Source of the DNA: Isoetes taiwanensis
Taxonomy: Eukaryota; Streptophyta; Lycopodiopsida; Isoetales; Isoetaceae
NCBI GenBank assembly: GCA_021234155.1
Contig: JAJEKV010000011.1
Coordinates: 20,912,677 to 20,976,676, forward strand
DNA length: 64,000 nt
Direction of reading: 5' to 3'
Below are positions 10,473 through 22,325 of the stretch, piece after piece (within the stretch, counting starts at the first letter, position 1; each line of letters opens with the position of its first letter). A program made the translations under genes and the position numbers. Below the pieces are notes generated by a model. It was not told the origin of the DNA. It did not search any database and was given only the letters and a program-made list of their open reading frames with translations.

Positions 10473-11690
10473 GCAGATTGAGAAAATAGTGTGCAATGGT
10501 CTGAAAGTATTCTTCTTAGTGTGCAGAGTCAATAAGCTCACAATATTAAGTAGCAAGTGTGTTTGTGTTTCAATGTAATAGTTAGGTAGGTGGGGCCATG
10601 AAGTAGCTTGTTGACTCCAGGTAGTATATTCACTTTGTAGGTACCAAATAGAAGTGGCATTGGCATAATACGCATGTCTATTAAGATGGTACAAGGTGCA
10701 CCTAGGTCATGGTTTTGATTTAACATCCCATGGGTTGGATTATGGCTGTGCCCATAATTCACTAATGAAATTAACAAGAAACAATGTAGGCAATGTCAAA
10801 CAAGGTAACCCTAGATCTATTAATATAGAATAAATAACTTCCTATGATAAATAACTTCCTATGAATATCAATTGTACGAGTATTAATCACATAAATTTCA
10901 TGGTTAGAATACCATGGTATGCATTTCTTGTTTTAATTTGACATCCTATGGGTTGAATTCTTAATTTGAATTTGCATGTGCTTCTTGCTTTGAATCATGC
11001 ATCTAATGGCTTTGCCCATGACTCACTAATGAAATTAACAAGAAACAATGTAGACAATTCAATGGAATTTTTGGCAACAGGAATGGATCTCCATGGCGAA
11101 GGGGTTTCTTTCGTCACGAACACCTAATCCAACTAAAATTCATGTGGAAGTGCTTATATATAAATGCCCTTTTTTTTACTTGAATATGTGGGCAGATAGC
11201 ATTTTTTGGGTCTAGAGTTCATTGATTCGACCTCGAAAGTCATCCAGATCTGTAGGCGACCCTGAAGTCGCCAACAATTTGCTCTGTTAAAGCTTTTAAG
11301 AGAGAGGTATGGGTAGTCAAGAATCTGATGCACTACTCAGTTTGAGGTAGTGGCACCGTTGGATATCAAGAAATACCACCAGAATATATCCCAGAGAGTC
11401 GTAATGTCGTATCTTGAGATGGGCAGAAAAATCGAGGATCAGATAGGCCGAAAATGCTCTGCACGTCCTTTTCATTTAAAATAAGAAGGTTCCAGAAAAA
11501 TATGGAAATCGCGTGAGACCCACTTTAATTAAATGCGACTTTGGTATGACGTAGAAGCAAATGCACTAACCGTAAAGTGTGAATTTGCAACATTATGGAG
11601 TTACGCCAAAGCACCCAACTTCACAACCTTCGACATTAGTTATATAGAGATAAAAAATTCTTTACTACCATTGTGAATAGACTTTTCATC
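10473..11690. other. Intergenic stretch with direct repeat
   Basis: No coding region recognised. A 31-bp identical direct repeat (TCACTAATGAAATTAACAAG...) lies at 10759-10789 and 11023-11053 within a longer diverged duplication that includes CATCC(C/T)ATGGGTTG upstream of each copy. Confidence 0.5.
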
Positions 11691-11699
11691 TGGTGTGGA

Positions 11700-12414
11700 A
11701 GGAGTCTAGCAGATGTTGGCTAGCGGTATAGACACTCCTACTACTTGGACCAGCCCCTGAATCCCACTTAGGAGTTTGCTTAATAGGGCACCCTCGAACA
11801 ATGTGCCCGACCCCACTTCAATAAAAGCATAAATTAGCTTCCATTCGACGATGCTTCTCTGCTGGGGACAAGGAATTCCAAACAACAGTGCGATCAATTT
11901 GTGTAGGCTGAGGCCTGGGTCCCCTGAACTCCATAGATAGAACCGAGATTGGCGTGGCTACAGGCCCTCATGGAATTGGGAAGACCTGACTACGTCTTTC
12001 TTACTTATATTCAAAAAGACAATTATTTGAAGGAATTGCAAATTTTAATAGCTTCCTCCAATGCCTTGGAATCCTCTATAGACAATCGCCTTCGGAAACA
12101 ATCGTGAAAGCCCCTCAAAAAACAATTGCGAGAAGTAGCATCATCCAGATAGTATCTATAGCATTTTGACAAAATTCAGATGCGTAAACAGAAGTTGGAT
12201 GAGGACCCTGCTTGAGATTATTAAGTTTTGTAACTATTGTTTGCCGACGATCTGTATCACCAAAACATGCCTCAAGCTCAGCAATAAAACCAGCAATTGG
12301 CGTTGAACCAGAATCTTTTGACAAGAATGAGGTGCGAAAATATATATCTAGAGCAACAATCAGGATCGTGCTACTCCAACAAATGAGATCGAGCCAATTG
12401 TCGCACACATGCAA
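11700..12414 (-). pseudogene. Ty3/gypsy gag remnant
   Basis: On the minus strand 12345-12180 reads FIAELEACFGDTDRRQTIVT followed by KLNNLKQGPHPTSVYASEFC, the Retrotrans_gag core of Ty3/gypsy elements. Further on, in other frames, 11920-11760 reads RTVVWNSLSPAEKHRRMEAN and then a degraded knuckle (GHIVRGCPIKQ), the usual region before the CCHC zinc finger. Several stops and frameshifts interrupt it. No protease, polymerase or LTR was recognised around it, so it is a fragment. Confidence 0.65.
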
Positions 12415-12486
12415 CTTCTGGAATGTTCTGGAACCTCCTGGAAATAACTTATCATATGAGAAAAATGCAAGAGGATACTTTTAAAA

Positions 12487-12566
12487 AAATACAGGTAGCT
12501 TAGTTGGCAAAGGGTGTGACTTGCAATTAAAAAGTTGTGAGTTTAAATCTTGCCTCGTGCAATTTT
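12487..12566 (+). other. tRNA-like sequence, possible SINE head
   Basis: GGTAGCTTAGTTGGCAAAGG resembles a tRNA D-arm / pol III A box, and GAGTTTAAATCTTGCC about 45 bp later resembles a T-arm / B box. The arms do not fold into a clean tRNA and no acceptor stem closes, so this is at most a tRNA-derived retroposon head or an old pseudogene. A T-rich run follows at about 12563. Confidence 0.35.
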
Positions 12567-13225
12567 TTTTGCATTCGTGTGACAACCATCTTTATATGCA
12601 CAAGTATAATGCACGTATAGTCATCACATAAAACTCATCATAGGATGCTATGATAGGTAATGCATTAGTAAATATATTACATGGTAAATCATCACATACA
12701 ATGTCCCTACAGAATCAAAACCATCATCAGACAATATCCTTATAGAACCATCCCCCCATAAGGAATGCAATACCTCATTCTATTGTGTCAATTATATCTA
12801 CTAGTTGTGATATTATGTTTCTCACTAAGTAAGATATTTTATCTTACGAGTAGCATGGTGTCATTTGATCTCCTTAGCTTTGAATTGTATCTATTAATTC
12901 AATGTAGTCAAGATGTATCTGTCTTTCTTACACACATCCAGCATGATTAGTCTTCTTATTCACCATTGACTCTTCAATTAATAACCATCTTGTTGCTTGG
13001 CACCTTCCAGTTGTTTCCCTTCCAACAGTGATCAACTTAGCAATGTTGCCCACCCTTAAATAGGCATCCGACCCTTCCAATTAGGAGCCATTAACCAAAA
13101 AATTTGCTCTTCACCATAAAAGGGTAAAAATAGAGGGACCCTTGAAAATAAGGGCAAGAATTTAGAAAAATCTTAAGATTTTGTTAAGGTTCTTTTTCTA
13201 AATAAAAATTTCATATCTATTTATT
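12567..13225. other. Intergenic stretch, nothing recognised
   Basis: AT-rich DNA with no supported coding frame. The bases TCTATTTATT at 13216-13225 may be the left target duplication of the LINE that follows. Confidence 0.5.
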
Positions 13226-13231
13226 TCTCTC

Positions 13232-13734
13232 GTATGGTACGACGAGAAGTGCAGGGAACAAAAAAGAAAAGTCAGAGCACATAAAGGCAAAGAGACATAT
13301 CAAACAGAAAAAGCGGTATACTTAAGAATGTTGAAGGCAAAGAGAAACAAGAATTTGGTACAGCACCAATGGGGACTGGCTAAACTACTAAAAAAACAAC
13401 CCCGAAATTTCTGGAAAGGATTTAAAAGGAAGGGACAGGGGAATAGGAAAAATGAGAACACACGGGGCAGCATTGGAGCATCTGGATGGGAGAAATACCT
13501 TGAGAAACTATATAAGACCGGGGCATCCCCAGTGCCAGCACACAAGAGATGGGCAGACCTTGTTTCAGTGTACAGGAAGTGATGATGGCACTGAATAGGA
13601 TGGCCAACAACAAGGCCCCAGACCTATATGGATTGACTGTGGAATTGCTAAAGTGTACAGATACTGCGATAGGGAAACAGGTTACAGACATTTTCAATGG
13701 TATAATACACACAGGGCTCCCATACAGATGGGCA
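13232..13734 (+). pseudogene. LINE, region before RT plus RT start
   Basis: The frames give KAKRNKNLVQHQWGLAKLLK and EKYLEKLYKTGASPVPAHKR, then ALNRMANNKAPDLYGLTVEL, the RT finger region (usual NNKAPGPDG), ending IFNGIIHTGLPYRWA. The last residues are directly followed by the inverted block rather than by the expected VIPLHKGG motif. Confidence 0.8.
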
Positions 13735-14110
13735 TCCAACAGGCAGTCTAGCAATTGCTCCTACCATGTCTCTAGGTGCGTGCATATCTATCAGCCTCTG
13801 AAGGAGCTTCTCCCTCAGTACTGTGTCGAAAGCCTTTCTGAAGTCTACAAAGCAGCATACTACTTTCTTCCCCTGACTTCTATTCTGCTCTATTAATATA
13901 CGAAGGGTTACTAGGTGATCAGTGGTTGAGTGTTCCAGCCTGAAGCCTGCCTGTCCCTGTGCCCTCAGGTTTCCTTTTTTTGCCCATTGTTTCAATTTAT
14001 TGTCTAGTACCTTTCCAAACCATTTTACAAAGATGGAGCTCACCATTATTGTCTTGTAATTTCCAGGTTCCTGTCTGCTCCCCCCTTTGTGTAGAGGTAT
14101 GACTATCACA
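13735..14110 (-). pseudogene. Inverted internal segment of LINE reverse transcriptase
   Basis: The minus strand reads LVIVIPLHKGGSRQEPGNYK, then TIMVSSIFVKWFGKVL, QGQAGFRLEHSTTDHLVTLR and CCFVDFRKAFDTVLREKLLQ, ending DMVGAIARL. These are exactly the RT motifs missing between the plus-strand parts on either side (after LPYRWA and before YTKMEEEG). The element therefore underwent an in-place inversion of about 375 bp. Confidence 0.85.
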
Positions 14111-14112
14111 AG

Positions 14113-15048
14113 GTATATACGAAAATGGAAGAGGAGGGACATGCAATAAACTGCGACACGGGAGTCAAACAGGGATACCCATTATCCCCAACATTGTTCG
14201 GAATATATATAGATGCATTACAAGACTTCATAACAGAGCAACCAGGGGACATGGACGTCCCTACACTAGGGGAAACCAAGGTACCCATCATGTTATATGC
14301 TGATGACCTGAGCATGATGGCCACAAAAAACAAGGGAATGCACAGGTTACTAAAGTTATTAGAGGTCTTTTGCGAAAGGACAGGACTAACAGTAAATCTC
14401 GCGAAGACCAAAATAGTCATCTTCGGTAACAGGAACAGACACAGGCCGTTCAGGTATTTGGGAGCAGAACTAGAAGAATCAACAGAGTACAAGTATCTGG
14501 GGTATGACGCACACGGCACAGGAAAATGGGCTAAAGGGGCAGATGCGAGATTCCAATCAGCCATTGGGAGTTACTTTAATATGAAAAAATTCTGTAATAA
14601 ACGCAGAATAATAGACTGGGAGATCAAATGCTACATGTTCAGGGCAGAGGTCGTGACGACGCAGCTATATGGGGCTGAAGCTTGGGGACCGGGATTAATA
14701 GACAAGAAATGGGAAAAACAAGAAGGGACCCTCAGGCAGTGGCATAAACAGAAGCTGAGAACAAATACACCACTAACAGCCATAGTATACGAGACAGGAC
14801 AGAAACCAATGGAGGTGAGAGCATGGGAGAAGACTATCAGATATTTAATAAGGGACAATGCAGGTGGAAAACCAAATAAGTTATCGAGTATTGCAATCAG
14901 TGAATCATCAAAATCACACATCATCACGAGTAGTGGATGGTTTAAGGACGTGGCAGTGTGGACCAGAGCAATGGGGATGAACCTGAGCGACCTGGTAAAT
15001 GAAGGTAAATGGAATGAGCACTGGGCAAACAAGGCTACGCAAGCATAG
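14113..15048 (+). pseudogene. LINE reverse transcriptase, palm and C-terminal part
   Basis: An open frame of about 307 codons begins at the right inversion breakpoint (TKMEEEGHAINCDTG). It has GVKQGYPLSPTLFGIYIDAL, the catalytic YADD box (IMLYADDLSMM), and the thumb signature TEYKYLGYDAHGTGKWA. It remains open to TAG at 15046-15048, which suggests that the inversion happened at or after insertion rather than after long decay. Confidence 0.85.
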
Positions 15049-15084
15049 CTGCAAAAACACATAGGACCCAAGACACTTTGGCTT

Positions 15085-15467
15085 ATGACAGTCTTCAATT
15101 CAGAACAGCAGATAGGACAACAGATGTACCGAGATAACCTACTAGGGAAGACAAGGAGAGATACCCTAGCGAGATTCAGGATGGGGAGCCATGATCTAAG
15201 AATTGAAAAGGACAGATGGAGGAGAGTAGAGAAAGACGACAGGATATGCAAAATTTGTGCAGTGGGAAAGTGGAGGATGAGAATCACTTGCTCAATGAGT
15301 GCCCAATTTACGAAGACATCAGAAACAAATACAGAAACATAAGATGGAGTCAGCCCGTACACACCATGATGATAAGGGCAGAAACAATGAGAGATTTGGC
15401 AGACGCAATACAGGAGATGATGACCAGACCACCGGAAGTACACAAAGAAAAAGGGCTTGTGGTATGA
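15085..15467 (+). pseudogene. LINE C-terminal zinc-knuckle-like region
   Basis: Two overlapping frames give TRRDTLARFRMGSHDLRIEK and then CSGKVEDENHLLNECPIYED, matching the zf-RVT-like end of LINE ORF2 proteins. One frameshift near 15250 separates them. The 3' UTR (15468-15705) contains a G/C-rich stem-prone stretch near 15630-15665. Confidence 0.7.
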
Positions 15468-15742
15468 GCCGCCCAAGAAGCGAGTCATAGCTGCCCAAGA
15501 AATGCTCAGTTTAAAGCTGTTTGATAATGACGCATCACTGCACGGCCATGATGCCGATTCAAAGCGGGATGTCGACATTAATAGAAAAAAGGAAGCCTTC
15601 AGAAAAAGCTACAATAAACCAGCGTGATGTGCTAGTAGCACCCATTGGGGAGCTCGCCCATGCTACATAAGTCCAGTGGCCTTAGGGCACAAGGGACAAT
15701 AATATATTCTATTCTATTCTATTCTATTCTATTCTATTTATT

Positions 15743-16716
15743 ATCTTATCTACTGTTGAATTTTGAAGACTTAAAAGACTAACCACATAAAAAATACTTG
15801 AGTTAATTAGGCTTATGAATCTTTTAAGTGCAACTTTTTAACTATCTGCTGGACTGCCTATCAATCTTTTCTTCTTGGCACATTCAGGGTTGCCAATTCA
15901 CCTTCCTTCCTTGCTTGGCTGTTACACCTATCAACAAGCTTAGTGGACTTACAACAGAGGTGAACCCCATTGATTGCCTAGACACATCATTATGCATATG
16001 AAGTACTCAAGTTCACACACAATATTTTGCATAAAGAGATTAAAAGATAATTGTGGTGCAAGTATCAACCATGGCATTGCATTGCAATGCATTTAGAACT
16101 AGTGGAAAACCATAAATTAAGGAAATTTAAAGCAGTACATTTCCATATAAATTTTAGACTTTAATAATTAAAATGACATTTGTTTTAGTTACAGAACTCA
16201 TTTGTGTAAATGGGCTAAAATTTAATTCTTGCCCTGCAGCTTTCACGAGATATCATGAAAGTTACTTCCATTTTCCAAACCCACAAGCAATGTGAGATGT
16301 CTGCCACATTTGTGGAGTCTCCCACTAGCATCAACATCCTCACAGGATTACCAGAACCCGGATCACGAAACATTTTCATATAATGGTACCCAATGACCGG
16401 GCAAATGCCTGCATATCATACACTCGCATTACAAATTGCAGCTTCTCGGATTCTATACTTTGCAAGATGGGCTTCACATATATTTGGTTTCATGAATCAT
16501 TGGTACCAACTATGCCCGTGAAATCTTATACATCTGAACCATATGTACACTGTCTGTATGAAGGTTTTGACAAATGCTGCCAAAAATGGGCAAATGGCTT
16601 CTGCTTTCCATTCAGTCAAGTGCTAGGTCATCTAAGCCATGAAGTTACCTTCTGATTAGAAATGGATTTTTTCCTTGCATACTGATGAGCTGACACATCT
16701 ACAACAAAAGCATTAG
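15743..16716. other. 3' flank of the capping enzyme gene
   Basis: Includes the presumed 3' UTR of the minus-strand capping enzyme gene next to 16716. No other gene recognised. Confidence 0.5.
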
Positions 16717-19700
16717 TCACCTCCTGCGCCCTGCTTGAGCTAACTGATTTTGGTCAACTCGAATGCGCTCTTGGTACATAGGCAGCCGAATTATCTCTTG
16801 TATCTCCGCCAATAATACTGCCTCAGTAATGTTGTCTTTGATGCTATCCATGACCTGAATTTAAAATATCCATTTAAATAAGCTATTTTGATGGTTAATT
16901 TTATGTTTTAATGGCTGTTACCTTTTCATAGGTGCCCCATGCGTTTGGGTGGTCTTTATCTGTCCGCACCCTCATGAACTCCCATGCATGGTTGTTAGGG
17001 TCCCACGAACATTCAATTATTTTCCCCTCCAAGGTTAGTGGATCCAGATCCTCTGTTTAAATTACATCATGAAATTCATCAAGTAAATCCATCATTGTTT
17101 GACACATTGATTCCAAGTCTTGTTACCTGGAAACTTCACCTTGGCACCATCAAGCAGCCTAATCTGTCCCCTTTCAACCAAATGCAGGCCTTGCTGATTA
17201 TACTTGGGAACATCCTGGAACTTGAATGGGTAAGAGGATAAACAGAATATAATAATAAGGTGTAATGGAAAAACCTTTAGAAGAAAGTCTACAGAATTCA
17301 TGTGGGCATACTTCCACTTGAGAAGCCCAGAGTGCGTGTGTGACACATATTGGTCATCCCATCCCTGCACCACTTGTAAAATCAAAACTGGAAGTTCAGG
17401 ATTACAAAATACAGTTTAAGTGACGAAAAGAAACTGGTCCACAGACACTGTTTGCAAACCAGAAAGATGAACATTATTAGTTCAGAAAATGAAAACCTTG
17501 GCTGTGAACACAAACCTGGAAAATTAAACCATCAGCTTCATGGGGAAGCTTGGGAATAAAGACAGTAAGTAGCTTCGCTGTTGCTGACAAAGGCCAAAAG
17601 TCTTTTCTCCGTACCTGAGAGAGAAAACTAAGATAAATAAACGTGTACTTGAGCCGATGTTCAATCCCAGATATAAATTGTTACGAGTGGACACGTCCTT
17701 ATCGAATAAAGAAACAAGTGAATGATGCACGCATTGCCACACTAGAGGCTGCTCAATGTTTATGTTTCAAATGGTTTTTAATTCTCACCCGAAAACCATG
17801 TGCAGCTTCTGCTTCATAGTCATACCTCCTGTTACATGCAGCATCTTGTCTCCTAGGCTCGACAACTTCCTTTTCAATGGCCAGCCATCTCGCACTAAAT
17901 GGCTTCTGCAAAAGGAATGCCAGTGAACTACCATGTTACCATGACTAATCATAAATATCATACAGCTAATCTATTTCACAGAAAGTGGTTAAATGAAACT
18001 TGCATATTTAATCTTCTGTCACCTAAACTAGGTATTCATACCAATCCGGGGAGGAATTGAACGTTATAAGATGGTATGCCACAGTGTAGTGAGCATTCAC
18101 AGGGCCAGAATGAAAGGCAATCACAATGCCAGTTAACCTCACGCATATAGATTCAAGGAGGGGAACAAGGATGGATGGATGGATGGATGGATGGATGGAT
18201 GGATGGATGGATGGATGGATGGATGGATGGATGGATGGATGGATGGATGGATGGATGGATGGATGGATGGATGGATGGAATGGATGGATGGATGGATGGA
18301 TGGATGGATGGATGGATGGATGGATGGATGGATGGATGGATGGATGGATGGATGGGTTTAGGTTCTAGATTTAGTAAATCCATATCTTTAAATCTTCTCA
18401 TGTATTTAATCTTATCCTAACTAAAGCGGAAATGGAACTTCACAGTCCAAGAAATGAGGACATGCTGCAGAATTAGGCTCTAACATCATATTTTGTTCGA
18501 GCTTAATCCCTTTTCTCTGGTTTCTTCTGGAGTGACTCTCTGTGCTGTATACTGTTTAGCTTATAAGTTTCTGTTCTTGCTCCCTTGAAAAAACATAATT
18601 TCCTTATGTCGCAGGAGTCTTGAATCTTTTTCCTATTTCTAAAGATAATGATTTTCTTGTTGACAACTTTACAAAATGGGATTATGTTTGTTCATTGGAC
18701 CCTTTAGATTTGTAACTTACTTTCATTTCACGGAAAGCCACGTAAAATGGCGATTGGATTCAGCAAGACTAAGAACTACCTATAATTGCAACAAAATGAG
18801 GAAGGCCAGCCAGGACTTGCCTTAACAAGTGATTGACCATTTAACACCATCAAATCATACACGAGATATCTTCTGTCCTGAATGCCAGTTTCTGGATGCT
18901 TGTCAATTACCATTTCCCCATCAAGGAGTGTCAAATGCTGAGTGGGAGCAGGAACATCTCTTGAGAAAGTCCCCTGTTCAAGATAACACTTACATTTCTT
19001 GGAATAAGAATTGCATAAATTAGATAACCATAAAAATCTCACTACTCTTCACCTTCCGTGGAAATCTCATTTGCACTCTACGAAATTGGAACTTCCGATC
19101 TATCAAATAGCAGCCATCATGCGTCAAAAGCATCATGTAACGGGTGCCATCTGCTTTCCATGTTGCATAGTAATACCGTTGTCTTAGAAGCTGCAAATGT
19201 TTCCTACAGCATCGGGCCATAATTATATGAGACGGCCCTATGATTCAAGAGCATTTAAAGCAATAAACAACAGAAAGGTATATGGCATTAAAAATGTGTA
19301 TTTGTGCACACTCTTTTACTGCTATTTAAGTATATTGAGATTCAGAACTCCATCTCCACCACAGGATTTTCGTACATAAATATTTGCACAAGAACTTGAA
19401 GGACATGCCAGAATATGTGCTAATGGGCATAGGATGACCTCAGGAGTCCCTTGGGTTCAATTTAGCTGGTCCATCTCGAAGCCCAATTACTGGTCACCGG
19501 GGTACAAATGCACCTGGATGGATGAGGATGTAACGGTTTGGGCGGTGTGTCCTTCAAGAAGTGTTGGGAAATATATATAATGAGCACACATAGGGCTGAC
19601 ACTTGGATTGCAAGTCTCGGGTTTAATACCCCAGGTCCATAGTAGCAACAAACTAAGACTCTGAACTCTTGTTCCCTTTTGTTATCAGTTGTACATTAGT

Positions 19701-22325
19701 AAATTACATAAAACTAACGGCAAAGTGAATTGCATACCTGTCTAATGACACTGGTTGTGACCCTGGAAATATTATTTTCCGACCAGTAGGTGCCTGGTTC
19801 ACGGTAAGAAGATTCAGAGCATTATAATACAAATTCTATACATAAAACGCATTTTCACACCCTGCACATTAAATAAAGAGAAGCAGGATCATGAAGGCAT
19901 ACGCAACACTAACTGAGCTCTCTAATTTATCTGAAACTAACCACTCCAAGACATGTCAAGCATGTCTTTTGCAGGTCCATTTCCTGATCTGGATGTATTG
20001 CATCCCCCAATACGTCATCAATAGTCATCGACAAATTTTCTTGTGCATCCTCCTGGCCAAATGAATGCATTTTTGAAATTAAAAATTCCACCTGTTGAAA
20101 CCTTATATATAGAAGAGTCAAACCTGCAGGGCAGCAAGAATTCCAAGATCGTCAACCCCATCATCGTCATCTTCTACGTTTTTTGCATCACCATTGAGGT
20201 CAACATCTGCCGGCTTCTTCCACTCAGGCGTGGATGGGCAAAATAAAGACTCTGGTTTGGGTTCATTGTAAAACGTAAACAGGCTTTCAATATAGTCTCG
20301 TTTATAAATTCCAGGAGGCCTAGCGTCAGCAAATCTTTGCACAGCCTGTAATTTTACAGAATCATATCAATGTGCGTTCACCTTTTTGTTGTCCACCTCT
20401 ACATGTGCATGCAAAAGCAACTTGGTCATGTCCTAAGCCAATAGAGTATCATGGTGAACATCTAGATGCAGATGCATGCATGTGCAAAGGTGCTTGTAGT
20501 CCATAACTTTCTGTACCTGATCAACGCTCATTCCAAACTTGCGAACAAGAAAATGCACTATCATAAATCCAGTACGGTTGAAACCATGCGTGCAGTGAAC
20601 CATCATAAAAACATTGCCATTTTTTGCTTTTGATTCTCTAAAACGTGTAGCCTGCATAGAATTAACAGGAAGTTAAGCTCATAGAAGGTGTATTTCGTTT
20701 GTGAAAGGGAACAAATGGCACAAAAGTATTGCTTGCCTCGTAGACAAATTTGTTGACTGATTCATTATCTGGCACCTCATTCCTTCCTCTGCATGCTATC
20801 TGCACGGAAAGGAACAAATAAGCAAGTGGAATCCAGAAAGCAAAAATGTTGTTTTGCCTTGCCTTTATGTGCCGTATGCCCTGTCTTGACAACTCAACTG
20901 TGTTGTAATAACGTGTGGTATTTGTCAAATCAATCACCAGACCGAGCTGCACAGGAACTCATATGCAACGGTAAAAAAGGACAATTTCTCATGAATGAGA
21001 AAGCATTACACAACTTAATATAAACATGCCACAGGATACTCAAGCAATGCAATAAATAAAACAGAACTCCTCTATTTCCATATCTCTTTATCCTGTCTGA
21101 ACCTCCCATAGACCTGTGCAAAGGTTTTATTGCACTTAGCTCAAAAGAGCTCTCCTGCAGCAAAATAAATAAACGAATAGATCTTGTCGGGTACTAAAAA
21201 TGATTTGTAATTTAAGGTTTCACACTCCTTTTTACCATCTTTGTGGGCTAGGTTTTATCCTCGGATTTGAAAATCTCAGCACAATATGAACACTGTTGAG
21301 TGTTAGCAGGGGGTTATTTGCTTCCAGAATAGAACATGCAGCACATAGAATAGAGCCCATGTGCATTACATAGGCCATTAGAACTTAACAAACATTTGAA
21401 CTCGTGGTACAGTAGTCTCTTTTCACTCAATAGCAATCAGGGTAAAGGTAATGACCATTTTCTTTTATGAAATATAAAGAAACACGCACAGCAAATTATA
21501 TTACAAATTATATACCTCTCGCCGTGCTGCCTGCTGCTGGTGCGCGACATGTTTCCAAGAGTACCGCTTTCCAACCCCAACAAGTTCATTCATGGACTCT
21601 CCAAGTGGAACCTTTGAAGGTATTATTCTTTCAATTGGACTCCCAGTAGGAGGGCAGTCCACCCAACCTGCAGTAGGTAATAGTCGATATAATCTATTGT
21701 CCATGCATGTAGTTTACTCAATGGCTGTTGAATGGTAAACTTTATTAATATACTGCTAGAGTGATCCTTAATGCTTTAATTATGAATTTGGGTCCATGAT
21801 TTTGTTCAAATTATGTCCAATTTGTCTAAGCTCGTACTGATATTTCAGATTCCTCCATAAGGTTTATGGTTACTCTTTCGCATTGCCTATTGTTGTTTTT
21901 GAACCTATAGCTGAAATAGGTGATGCAAACAAGTCGTTCTAAATGCATCTACCTTCAGGCAGCATATCAAGGGCTCTTGATCTTTCTTGAAATCGTTCAA
22001 CCGGTCTGGACACTGGGACCTCTGAAGAAGTTCTGACAGTTTTTGATGGTCTATGATTCTCAGTAGTACCGCTTTCTTCACGCTGCCTCCTAAGCTTTTC
22101 CATTCTTTCTGCCCTCTCCTGCATACCACATTGTAAAAGAAGAGACATGAATTTACACCGGATCAAACCTAATACTTGATGTTTCCGGCAAATTACAAAG
22201 GGTCGGCATACCCGCCGCATGATCTCGACGGCGGATTCTTCAACAGCGGCTGGAGTTCGATCATTGTTAGGCAGTTCCTCATCCTCCTCACTAGGAGGCG
22301 CATTTAGATCCATAGGACCAGCCAT
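16717..22325 (-). CDS. Bifunctional mRNA capping enzyme, 17 exons, 689 aa
   Basis: Exons (minus strand): 22325-22212, 22118-21953, 21667-21516, 20946-20863, 20799-20737, 20651-20517, 20345-20124, 20052-19942, 19793-19738, 19203-19053, 18973-18821, 17905-17789, 17614-17516, 17364-17275, 17214-17127, 17052-16922, 16854-16717. They sum to 2,070 nt with every phase consistent. The N-terminal half is an RNA 5'-triphosphatase of the cysteine-phosphatase type: [10 protein letters not shown] with Cys213 and Arg219, and [12 protein letters not shown] after it. The C-terminal half is a GTP:RNA guanylyltransferase: motif I KADGTR with Lys384 as the GMP-accepting residue, YLIDR (400-404), LLDGEMV (434-440), DGLIFQ (536-541), LLKWKY (555-560), and [10 protein letters not shown] in the OB fold. 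It caps nascent pol II transcripts in the nucleus. The start [17 protein letters not shown] is acidic and has no competing upstream ATG in the exon. The plant-typical N-terminal extension of about 90 residues is charged. Introns 4, 5 and 11 use GC donors. The gene looks intact. Confidence 0.95.
18169..18355. repeat. GGAT tetranucleotide microsatellite
   Basis: About 46 GGAT units over 187 bp, with one interruption (GGAATGG near 18279). It lies in intron 11 of the capping enzyme gene (18820-17906), where the transcript would carry a long CCAU repeat. Confidence 0.97.

Larger units (their letters stand above)
13226..15742 (+). mobile_element. 5'-truncated LINE with internal inversion, (ATTCT)n tail
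   Basis: Coding remnants begin just after the endonuclease domain (WYDEKCREQKRKVRAHKGK near 13236), continue through reverse transcriptase to a C-terminal zinc-knuckle-like region, and end in an ATTCT repeat at about 15706-15740. The bases TCTATTTATT occur at 13216-13225 and 15733-15742 and may be the target duplication, though the right copy overlaps the tail. The segment of about 13735-14110 is inverted. RT motifs (GVKQGYPLSPTLFGIYID, YADD) are not L1-like in detail, so I place it in another LINE clade without naming it. Confidence 0.85.

Noticed and set aside
18126-18420. Open frames of WMDG repeats and HPSI repeats
   Set aside because: They are translations of the GGAT microsatellite within an intron.
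20930-21163. Extra exon in the capping enzyme gene ([20 protein letters not shown])
   Set aside because: Joining exon 3 (ending AARRE) directly to exon 4 (LGLVIDL) keeps phase and fits the family, so this open stretch lies within intron 3.
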